Translations under genes and position numbers: made by a program
Notes under the pieces: model-generated
Told to the model about the DNA's origin: nothing
The model's input: only the letters and a program-made list of their open reading frames with translations
The model's database searches: none
Source: Caenorhabditis elegans
Taxonomy: Eukaryota > Nematoda > Chromadorea > Rhabditida > Rhabditidae
Assembly (NCBI RefSeq): GCF_000002985.6
Contig: NC_003279.8
Span: 5,332,001-5,396,000, forward strand
Direction: 5' to 3'
Length of the DNA stretch: 64,000 nt
Shown: piece by piece, positions 10,481 through 22,367 of the stretch
Layout of the letters: every line of letters begins with the position of its first letter
Numbering within the stretch: the first letter of the stretch is position 1

Positions 10481-12704
10481 TTAGGTCATTCTCATTTGAT
10501 AATCTCCGTTTTGAGTAACATATCGTACCCATGGAAGTGCTTGATATCCAGATTTCTCTATGATTTTTAAATATCGAACCTGGAAGAATATGTTGAATAA
10601 TTGAAACTAGAGTTAACGACTTACTTGTAGTCCGGAAGTTGTGTAGTAAGGAATTTCAAATTTAACATTGATTGGCGGACGGCCTTCCAGCTCTTCGGAG
10701 CCAATTGATGGGAGCATGAACGAAGATCTCATTATATATTCACGGCCTCCTGGAACAATTCAACAATGTTATTAAAAGTTAAGATAACTATACCAAAGGT
10801 AAAGATAATATAGAAAAAAAAAATTTCGGACAGAATTTTTTTTCTGTATTGAACAGTTTTCCAACAAATATGCATAACATTTCTATTGAGCTGACTGAAG
10901 CATCAAAGTTAAAGTTTTCAATAAAATATTTAAAACTATAGTAAACTATTTGAAAATATTTCTGACTTGATGCTCACCTGGGAAGCTTCGAATACTCCAA
11001 ACAATAGCATTAAGCTCTGGAACATATTTTGCTGTACCTGCTCCAGTTTTAAATTTTGGAGCACTGACGTCGGATGGAACAGGGATAATAACTTCGACAT
11101 GATTGGCAACAGATTGACGTTTGAATTGAGATTTCGCCTGGAAAGTAGAGATTCTATAATTCATAATTTGGAAGTGAAAGTAATCACTTTAACCATATAT
11201 TCAACTCTTGAATGTGCATGTCTCTCAACTGCAGCCTCAACCCAAATCAATGGTTTAACTTGTGTTGTCAATCGATAACTCATCAGCTCAAATTCTCCAT
11301 CCGGTGGAATAAAAGAAATGGTTCTTTCGGAATCAAAGCGAGATAAACGGACACATTGATGGAATTTGATATCTTCCAATTCGACTCCTTTTCCACTGTT
11401 ACCACGTCCTACAATTCAATATTTGATACTATTTTACAATTTCAACACTTACTAGAACTTGCACCAGATTGCTGGAAGAACACCTTGTCATTAAGTCCAA
11501 GTCGAAGTTCCGGCATTCCAGAAAGAACAACACGGAATCGAATTGAACCAACGATTTCTGAACGGAGTACGGTTCCTTGAGCATTTGCCTAGAAATTTGG
11601 TTATTAGGCTTTTTAAAACGGGACTTTGTTTCGGAAGTATAACTATAAAAATATTAACAGCTCACCAGCATATTAACACTTTCAATAACATCGAGAAAAA
11701 CTTCATTTTTCCGATATTTGATCCCTTCTGATCTCCATGAAACCGCGTTTGTGACTGCCATGGGTGGACGAACTGTCTCCAAACGATTACCTTGTTGTGT
11801 TATGAATCTGAAATTTTAAAATAGTTGTGAATGAAATCTAGGTGTAGGTACTTCATCTAGATCCTAAAATCCTTTAGGCGCCTCTTCATCGCTTTTTTAA
11901 TAACTCACTCTTGAAGAATCTTGCTCTCCGTTGTCTGTGGATATCCAAAATCGAGCATTTCGTCGAAAAGTTCATAAATAATAACGAAATTATCGCGAAC
12001 AGCTTCTTCCTCCAATGTTTTGAAATATTCGCAGAAAACCTCGACAATTTTGTAAAGAGCCGACAATACAAGAATCACATTCGTGTTTTTCTTCGAAATC
12101 GTCACCACTGAAAATCTTTTATTTTAATCTTTGTGTAGGATTATTTTTTCAAAAGTTGAAACTTACAGTAAACATTCATATATTTAATATATGTATAACT
12201 AATTCCTTGATGCACTAATACTGGAGATGCACTTCCTTCGTCTTCCTTTTCAACCAACAGTGGCATAAACTTTTCGATACACGACATATCCACATCTCCG
12301 CGGTAATTCCTCGATATTACTACCTTTAAAAATAATTTTTAGGATGTTTTGTTTTGAGGTTCCATTCAATTTGATTGATATTTGACTGCTTTTCAGTATT
12401 TCTGTGCTTGTCTAAAAAAGTTTGCGCGTACAACGAAGCGCCGAATGTGCAGATGCACAGAATACTACGACAGTGAACTTTTTGAAAAACGAAGTGCTTC
12501 GCCGGAAATTTCCGTTCGATTTTTTCATTTTTCGTTGGTTTTCCTTCAAATTTACTGAATTTTTATTTTTTTACAACATTCATTTTGTTCTAAACAGTTA
12601 TTTCTGTGCTAAATTCATATATTTAACTCGCCTGCCTATCAAAAAATCATTGTGAAACTCACATTTCCTTTGAGGTCCAAGATGAAGAGACCGGAAATCG
12701 ACAT
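10481..12704 (-). CDS. apm-1: AP-1 clathrin adaptor complex, medium (mu) subunit
   Basis: Nine exons on the minus strand: 12663-12704, 12167-12323, 11909-12107, 11666-11807, 11453-11588, 11188-11408, 10978-11137, 10625-10749 and 10481-10579. They sum to 1281 bp (426 residues), close to human AP1M1 (423). The N-terminal longin part starts [14 protein letters not shown] and continues [19 protein letters not shown], where AP1M1 has RNYRGDVDM. The C-terminal mu-homology domain runs from about residue 165 and ends [18 protein letters not shown], almost as in AP1M1. This subunit binds YxxPhi and related sorting signals for clathrin traffic between trans-Golgi and endosomes and is part of the AP-1 tetramer. 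C. elegans has two AP-1 mu genes, unc-101 and apm-1; I assign apm-1 from the neighbourhood. All splice sites are GT-AG. Confidence 0.93.
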
Positions 12705-13927
<1,223 letters not shown>

Positions 13928-16900
13928 ATGGTGCTGAACGATTCGTTTTCGGCACTTTTCTCGTCTCCCGCTTCACTCAAAAAGGCGAATGACAGTTTCA
14001 ATGAATCCTTCGGTGATAAGGTATTTAATATGCCCACATAAATAAAAAATTAACTTTATTTTCAGAATACTCTCTCTCCATCCACAATTTTCCGAAGTCT
14101 TCAAAAAGAGCATGATCAGATTTCATCAGTTTTGCGATCGCATCCACCAACAACGGCTCAATATCAAAATTCACTGAACGAGTGGGTTTTTAATTAGCCT
14201 TAATTTTATATTTATTTTGCTTTTCAGATTGGTTTCTCTCTACGAACGGGCCGAAGATCAGTCAACATTCGGATTACAGAAGCTCGTTCTCTCAGTTTTT
14301 CTGAAACTCGCCGCAAACATTCTCAGTGTGCTCGGAAAGGTTAGCACTGAAGAAAAAACTTCAAACTTCTTCAAATAAATAAATAAAAACCAGTTTTCTT
14401 TGTTTAAATCTCATAATTTCAGCCAAATCACCAACCGACACTCTACAAGTTATCCCAACTTCTCGCTTCATCGATTGTTCCCGATTTGAGTCCTGAACAT
14501 GAAATCGAGGAGATACATATGCAGCAGTGGGCTGATCGAGTTGTTATTGGTGAGAATTTTAAATAAAATGTATTAAAATAAATTATTAAATAATTTCAGA
14601 GTGCTCAATTCATCTTGCCAAGTTTACAAACTACAGAATCGACCTTGCTTTTGTAATATTTTCAGATTTATTCGTCTAATTTTCAAGTGAATAAGCTGTC
14701 TTTTTTTCAGAACATTGACAGTATCGTTGATGATTTGGTGTTAGCTAGCGGTCGATTTCAGTTCGTAAAATCTTCGATTTTCGAGTAAGAATTTCAAAAG
14801 AATTCTGCAATTTTCTTGCATTCTTCAGAGCTGCCCGTGATATTGTATCAAGTGAACAAATGGACCTCAACGCGATAATCACTCCAGAATCGAAATTCAG
14901 TTTATCAAATCTTGGCGATGAGCAGACGCTGAGGCTTCTTCTGTGGCTTTATTTATTTCAGAAATCAATGTTGAAAAGTGAATTTCTTTCATCGCTTTTC
15001 TCAAATCTTCCATCAACTTTGAATGCACAGGAGTATATGAAAAGTGCAGAATGCTCAATGTTGGATGTCAAAGTGAGTGATAAAATTCAATATTTCTTCT
15101 AAAACTCAAAATAATTTTTCATTTTTTCAGCTTTACATCGTAACATTATCTACAGTTGCCTCAACTACAACAGAATCTGGAATGACAATGAAATCAGCTC
15201 CAGTTGTTGCTTCACAATTATCTCTCACGAAGCGTCAGAAAGATTGTTGGAAAGCAATTGTTGATGCTTGTGCTGGGTTTGTTCTTTTCTTTGATTTCAA
15301 ATTCTCACCGGTCCGAAGGCATTCCAGAAAAACCGTCGCTGCTCTTTCACGCCTTCGCACTTCACAACTCGTCGAGGCGGTTCGTTTAATTTCAGACTCA
15401 TCGGAAGATGTTCAAGTATTGTTCGAAGCGTGGAAGCACTGTCTTCAACCATCAGCTGCTCACGATGATAATGTTCATGAGGCAATTCAAGTTGTCACTG
15501 AAAAATATAGAACCAAAATCAATAGTCTTCTTTGTTATGGGTAAGATTAAAAAATGAAATTACTCTGAAATTACGTTTTAATATTTCAGCCCGTTCTACT
15601 CAACAGCTCCAGTATCTTCCATGAAGCAAAGTACAGTAACCCGTCGAGATATGAAAGCTCTCTTTCCATTGCCATTTGACTATGAATACATTAATACAAC
15701 TGAATCCGAACATATAGGAACTATCATCAATAGTCTGTAAGTTGGAAATAATAAGGAAATCTAGATCGAAGAAAAATAGTTTGTTGGTTTTCTGCAATGA
15801 AATTTCTTTAAAAAATGTTTTTGGTGGCCCAAAGTTTTGAAAAAAAAAACCAAAAGTTGCGAAAATCTGAAGTTTCGCAGTTTTTAATTGAATCTAAAAA
15901 TTTCCAGTATTGGATGTCTGTCGACTGAAAATATTCAAAAAAGAGTGCTAATTCAATTTTGGCGGAATTTCAGATTTTAACAAATAAAAAATCCAAAACC
16001 TCTACTCCTTCAAATGGAATATTATTATTTATTTTTCAGTGAAGGATATTCAAATGTGGAAGCATCAGAAGAAGCAGAAGAAGACGATGAAGATATTTTG
16101 TGTGCATCAAATGATTTTTCATTTCGTGATGAAGACATATTCCATAGCTTTGATACTGCTCCTGATAACTTATCATCTGCTGACAATTCAATGTTTTTTT
16201 CTCCACTAAAACATAATCGTGATTCAATGCTTCCTTCAGCAGTTTCACAGTTGATTCGTGATGAATCGATTCTAAATTCATCTCATATTTCAACAAAATC
16301 TGTGATTTTGACTCCAACACGTGCATCTTATATTCCTGGAACTGTTCAAACTTCAGAACTCTCTTTTGAACGTAAGTTGCGAACTCTTGGAATAAAATAT
16401 AACTTATCCAATTTCTAGGTCATCAAAATGTCGCCATAAGTACTCCATCGAAAAAGGAATCATTCGACTCTTCTGATGAAGATGAAGAAGATGATGAAAT
16501 GGAAGCAGCACTTTTAAAATCTGCACAACGTCATGAGAAGAGCATTTTGGCTCAAAAAACCCCTGAAAAACTGGCTCCAAAAGTTGCAACTCCAATGAAA
16601 GACGCTCAAACTGAGACCGATGATGCGGTTTTATCATCTGGAGAAAGCAGTGTTGTTACTGTAAAATACACTCCGAAAATGGATGTTCAGAAGAAAAAAG
16701 TAGAAATTCCCGTGATATCATCGGAATCAGAAGAAGAAGAATATGAAGAGGAAGATGAATATGAGGAATATGAAGACGATGAAGATGAGGATGAATATTA
16801 TGAGGAAGAAGAGGAAAATGAAGTGGAAGATGATGATTTCTTGACTGAAACACAACTGGAAGAACTCATGGAACAAATTATTTTGCAGACTTCTGTCATG

Positions 16901-17461
16901 TTCAGAGATCAGCGTATGAAGAAGTTTGGGCTTGAAAAGGAAATGGTTAGTACTATTTTTCAGATCATTTCCCGCTGTTTATTCATTTTTCAAACTAAAA
17001 TTTGATAATTTACAGATAAAATTCGACGGTGCAACTGACGAGGAAATCCTTCTCCAAGCTGAGCAAAAACTGGCAAAGTAAAATTTTAATTTGAATAAAG
17101 CCCACTATGTTTCAATTTTCAGAATTACTGAAACTCTGAAGACCACTTCGAATAAACTTCAGAACTTTTGTACTCCGAGTAGTGAGTTGTACAATTTCAA
17201 TTTTTATCTATATATTTTTTTCAGGTTCAAGTGTGAAAACTCATCAGCCTCTTCAAGCTATGCCATCGGCTGTTTCTAAACTAGAGAAATCAGTGGACCA
17301 TGATTCGAAAAAGTGCCTTGGCTGTCAGGTTACTATTCCAAAAATTAAATTAATAAATAAAATATTTTCAGAGTGATGAAGTACAAGAAGCTGCTCTTCG
17401 TCGCCTCGAGCAAATGGCCAATGATTGGGATGCTGAAGGAAATGATTATTTGTACAAGTGA
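13928..17461 (+). CDS. Unrecognised 849-residue protein with acidic coiled C-terminal region
   Basis: Fifteen exons: 13928-14020, 14066-14181, 14228-14339, 14423-14549, 14600-14652, 14711-14784, 14829-15072, 15131-15540, 15590-15736, 16040-16371, 16419-16945, 17016-17077, 17123-17181, 17225-17328 and 17372-17461. The frame stays open across all 14 junctions. Residues 1-460 are hydrophobic/helical and look like a folded alpha-helical domain. Residues about 460-600 are Ser/Asp/Glu-rich and disordered with several S/T-P sites (TPTRAS, STPSKKE). Around 670-715 there is a nearly pure Glu/Asp/Tyr tract, then a helical segment (LTETQLEELMEQIILQ) and a short C-terminus with a CLGC motif. No signal peptide or membrane segment. 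I do not recognise the family; a nuclear or chromatin/centrosome role would fit but is a guess. It is divergent from apm-1 and convergent with nath-10. Confidence 0.85.
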
Positions 17462-17780
17462 AATCTCTCTTCTTGATCTATTATATTTAAATACCTCCCC
17501 GTTTATTCTTATCTAGTTTATTTCGAATATTTATTTATTTATTCGGTTTTTATTATTCCTATGCCCTGTTCTTTTCTTGTTTGAATTATCTCCACTAAAT
17601 ATTTACCATTCATCAGGCGTTTCTTACTATAAATTCGACAAAGATGTGCTTTGAAAAGTTTCATAATTTCTAAACAGACATAACAAATAACAAAACAACA
17701 AAGATTTCAAGAACAGAAAGTGGTAAACGATGAAAAATTAACAACGCGTGGATATTTTTTTTAAAAACTTGATATAGAAA
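17462..17780. other. Convergent 3' UTR region
   Basis: The 319 bp between the stop codons of the 13928 gene (+) and nath-10 (-). Repeated TTTATT around 17520-17555 gives AATAAA on the minus strand for nath-10. The transcripts may overlap at their 3' ends. Confidence 0.4.
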
Positions 17781-20700
17781 TCAACGGCGTCCACCAGACG
17801 AGAAGCGCTTCTTCTTTTTGGCATTTTTATTCGCCGGATCTTTTGCATCAGGAATTGCGGCTTGGATAGCAGTTCTGTAAAATTTTATTTCAATTTCTGA
17901 ACAATACGTGTTGAAAACTGACCGTTTGCTCTTAACGCTGACCAATTTGTTTGCATATTTCATATTAACAGATTCATAAGCTTCAGCCAACTCTTTCTCG
18001 TCCTGTATAATCTCATACTTTTGCAATTCGTTTCCAAGCTCAGCGAGCAGTGCTTTTCTGTCCCTATCGTGACGAGCACGAATCTCTTTGGCAGCCGACT
18101 CGAGCTCATCTTCCAAATTGGCAAGTGGCACAGCTTTCGGGAGACTTGATGTTGGCTTGTTCGCCGCAGATGCTTCAGCTTCTTTATCGAGATTTTCTCT
18201 GAAAGAAGGCAGATATTTAGTCATTTACGAATCGTATTTTCCGGACTAGACACATTTTTGCTAAGTGCAAGCGGAACGTTCGTTCCTGAGGAATTTTCAT
18301 TGATTTTTCATAGTTTTTCGATTGAAAATATATTAATTTATCAACAAATTAAAATTAAAAACATAACTTCTAACAAATCGTGAGGAAAACTATGAACAAC
18401 AATAATATTCCACAACAGCGAAACTTTACAATTTCAGTACTAATTAAAGGCGCACACCTGTTGGTATTTTATAAAAAAACATCGTGTCGAGACCGGGTAC
18501 AGTATTTTTGGTGCAAAAATTTGAATAGTTCACTCACCTAACTGCTGTCTCACAAACTTCATCGAACCAATCTCCGATTCGCCGAATCGCTTTTGTCAGT
18601 AAAGCGAATATCTGATTCATTGGAAGATCCAACTCTTTGGAAATATCTTCGAAATGTTTGTGTTGCAGACCACGAGCAAGAAGAATTGCAGATTGAGTTA
18701 CAGCTAATTTCAACTGAAGTTAGAGAAATTACGCATTCGATAAAATCTTTTTTAAAAATACCTCTTGTGGCAATCTCTGTTCGAAGTTCAATTTTGCAAC
18801 GATTGGGAGAATATCAGTGATAATATGAGAATCAACCATATTTCGTCCATATTGGCTCATTCGTCGAAGATCAGTGTTTGAAAGATGAATTGCCAACTCG
18901 GAACGTTCAATTACAAGCCGTTTCATCTGTTTTTCGACATGCTTATTCTTGAGTTGGAGAAGAGAAAGTGCCATTTGAGCCGGGAACGAGGAAAAGTCAA
19001 ATGAAAGTAGATTGACGATACGGCGACGAAATTCACGCCAATACACAGGCAGCCAAGTGGCAGATGGTTCTTCTGAAATTTGAAATTAAATTTACGAATT
19101 TACTTTAGAAAAACTCCTCGAAAATTTAAACTCAAATTCAAAAACAAATTTAACTTACCATCACTATCAGATCCTCCGTGTTCGAGTCCTTTCAGTATAA
19201 TACAAGTATGCTCTCCGGTAATGTCGTTCGAATTCTGACGAATGTAAACTGGCACAAACTCGTTTCGCTTCCAGAATTTTAAAAGTGGAACAGTGAGTCC
19301 GAATGATACGCCCAAATAGTCTAATCTTTCAGGCTTTCTTTCATCGAGACGTTGAAGCAGTGGTGGAAGATCAGCTCTGGGTTCAATACGCTCTTCAAGA
19401 AGTTCAACGGTATGGCCATCCTGTAAAAGACAGATTAAAACTGTAAGATCATGTAGATTGAAAAAAGTTACCTTCACTTGCTTAATCACTGTTTTAGATG
19501 GCGGAGCTGGTGCTTTTTCTTCTTCGTCCAAAGAGGTTGCCAATCCAAGATAGTACTGCTCAATCAATTGAACAGCACGACCACCATATCCCATTGACTG
19601 ATAATCTGGATGTACAGCGACACGAACAATTCTTCCACCACAAAGTGTTCCGAACTGCTTATCCATGAATTGTTGGGAAACTGTCCACGGAAGGAGATCT
19701 CCAGCTGCTCGTTTTCCACTTTCAAGTCCATTTTGAATATTATCAGAATCGAGGCGACCTTCTAGACAAACTTGGACCACAGCCAAGACTTCAGGAATCG
19801 TTTTTCGTGACTTGTCAATTGGAGCCATCAGAACAAACAGATTGTGAGCTGGAGCATCGGAAAGCATCTAAAAATATTAAACTTAGACGTGAAAAGCTTT
19901 TAAACTTCTTACTTGCAAGTCGTTTGGACTGTTCTTGTAATGCGCAGAAACAAAGATTGCCATGACTTGTTGCAGGAAGGCTTCAGATGCGTCATGGAAT
20001 GAGAAAAGCGTGTCTCGATTTACAATGTACAGCTCGCAGGCGGCTGGCGGAGGTGTTCCACACTCAAGTTTCAGCTGGCAGTTGGTGGCGTCAAGGCAGA
20101 GAAGTCGATTGAGCCATTTTTCGATCTGAAATCATTTGTTACTACAACTAAATTTAAATTTGATTTTGGCACCTTATCTCCTGGCTTGTATCTGATACTT
20201 TCCTCCATGTGCATTTCGTGAAGAGTTTTTCCTTTGTTCGACGCACTTTTACCTTCCTTTGCTTCTCCTCCAGCAGACTGTTGGCGGAGTTGTTGCAAAA
20301 GTTTCAGAGATAATGAACGACCGGTTCCTTCGTATCCATTGATTGTAGAAGATAAAAACGAGATGTATGGGCCTGAAATGATAAATCAATAAATAATTCA
20401 ACAATTAGATGTAGATTTACCAGAAATCAGCTCCTTGACCAGAGGCAGGGGAATTGCAGCGGCTTCATCAATTACGATCAGTTCACATTGACCAAGTTTC
20501 TGCACATCTGTGGGGCTAATGTACTGTAATTTAAATCGTTAATAAAAATATTAATTTTTTGCAAAATATTACCTGAATAGTCTGTTTGTGCTCACGGAAC
20601 ACATTGATTCGAACCAAACAGTTTTTGAATTCCGGATTTGCTGATTGAATAAGCTCATAATCAGTGTGTTCTTGATAATCCAGTGCATCGAATCCTTTGA

Positions 20701-21767
20701 CAACAAACTCGAACAATGTCTTCAAGTTTTCCGGTGATGGAGACGTCACAAAAATATTTGTGTATCCAAAAGCAATAGCTCCAGCCAAGGAGAGTCCAAC
20801 GGCTGCAGACTTTCCACGTCCACGACCAGCGGTCAAAGAGCAAGTGACATTCGATTGCTTTTCTGTGATGACGTCGAGAAAACGGAGAAGAGCCTTGGCT
20901 TGACAAGCAGTACGAGCACGAGAAAGCAATGGTCCGATTGGTTTTGTCTCTTTCATTGCTTCTTTCAAACTGGCAAGTTCTGCATCTGATTCGCTTTGGA
21001 TTTTCTGTTAAAAATAATATTATTATTTTCATTCATTTGCTCAAAATTACCTTTTGAGATGCTGGAATCGCTTCGACATTCTCAATGTGACTGGAAATCG
21101 GCAAAACTCTCAGTTGATCATCAAGAACCAGAACTGACGAACATGAAGCCAATGACAGAATGAATCTTTCATTGAAGCGAGCTGTAATCTCATTGTGAGC
21201 CTCCGTACGATATCTATTGTGAACATCCATGGAGATTGTGTAAAGTTGACGAAGAGAACGAACGGATTGCATCAGAAGAATGACCATTCCACCTCCTTCA
21301 ATCGTTTCGATGGTTCTCGCAAGAAGATTTGGCGTCATTGCTTCAAAGTCCTGAAATAACATGTTTTTTTGTGTTTCTTCTGATAAAATTTTAATTACCT
21401 GCAGGACGAGAACTCCAAATGTATTTCCTAAAATCTTCTCAGTTTCATTATAATAACAGTATCGAATCTGCGTTGAAGAAATGAAAACATCAAACGGATC
21501 AGCATCTGGCAGACTTCCGGAAATTGTTGTTGTGGCCTTCTTCATTTTCTTTGCCTTCTTCGCACGATGTGTTGAAAATGAAAGCTCTTTTTTGTAGCAC
21601 CAGAGAACATTTGGTCGAGCAGAAACTGTGGACTTTGATAGAATGTGATAAAGAATAGGAACTTGATCCCTTGCTTTATCACCAACTACCGCGAACATCG
21701 ATCGATGTCCACTGGCCACTCCATTTTCAATTTGAGTGCGAATGCGACCATCAAGTTTGGTCCTCAT
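17781..21767 (-). CDS. nath-10: RNA cytidine acetyltransferase (NAT10/Kre33/TmcA family)
   Basis: Twelve exons: 21399-21767, 21051-21350, 20573-21004, 20421-20523, 20173-20372, 19913-20125, 19472-19867, 19159-19420, 18762-19072, 18538-18713, 17923-18198 and 17781-17874; total 1043 residues (human NAT10 1025). It makes N4-acetylcytidine in 18S rRNA and tRNA, in the nucleolus, using ATP and acetyl-CoA. Visible domains: the N-terminal TmcA-like domain; the helicase domain with P-loop GRGRGKS (about 283-289) and a DEAA box in IVIDEAAAIPLP; the GNAT domain with acetyl-CoA motif QSMGYGGRA (about 629-637) after VRVAVHPDY; the tRNA-binding C-terminal region; and a basic Lys-rich tail. I start at 21767 because MRTKLDGRIRTQIENGV aligns with the human start; an in-frame ATG at 21782 adds five residues. 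Codon 746 (19196-19198) is ATA, Ile. Intron 10 carries a repeat element. Confidence 0.95.
18240..18520. repeat. Interspersed repeat in nath-10 intron 10
   Basis: Contains the recurring worm sequence AAAGGCGCACACC followed by GTGTCGAGACCGGGTAC (18484-18501). The same pair of words occurs in introns of dhs-2, ppk-1 and the TMEM126-like gene in this window, so it is a member of a dispersed intronic repeat family. Ends are approximate. Confidence 0.55.
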
Positions 21768-22367
21768 CTTCAAAGAAAACATTTTAATAGAGAACACAAA
21801 TTTGTTTTTTTTTTAATTTTAAAGAAATTTATTGAAATTAACTTTCAAAAGGGTAAAAAATTAATTGAAAACTTGAAAAGAAATAAAAAAGTAAATTCGA
21901 ACATCCTAAAGTGCGCCAATGCACCGATTGTGCGCCAATCCCGTTGTTGGCGCATATCTCGACATGACGGTGGACTACGGTCTCTTGCCACTTTGAAAGC
22001 ACTTGGGAAGGTCTAAACTAGTATTATGATGAAAACGAGAAAGAAAAAGGAGAAAAAGATTAAAACAGTTTAGGAAGTATGAAAAGTATAATCCAATATG
22101 CGAAAAATCGTCGTAACCTTCAATTTTATTCGATGTTGTGTACTCAAAATCTGTACAAGTCTATGGTAGACTCTACCGTGATGCCATCAGTAAACATTTC
22201 GTTATCACTTGCACTAAACGTGACTGATAAAGAGCCAGGTACTTAAAACAACAGCTCCGATATTCCTAAACACAAAATACTACACTTCCAGTGTTCAATT
22301 TAGACCCGTATTTTCTGTTTTTCAATTATAAAACTATATCAAAATTTCAGATTTCCAATCACTTGAA
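21768..22367. promoter_or_regulatory. Divergent promoter region of nath-10 and dhs-2
   Basis: 600 bp between two divergent start codons. It holds a cluster of GCGCCAA / TTGGCGC words at 21911-21955 and, just before dhs-2, a TTTCAG acceptor at 22344-22350 that could be a trans-splice site 17 bp upstream of the ATG. Confidence 0.5.
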
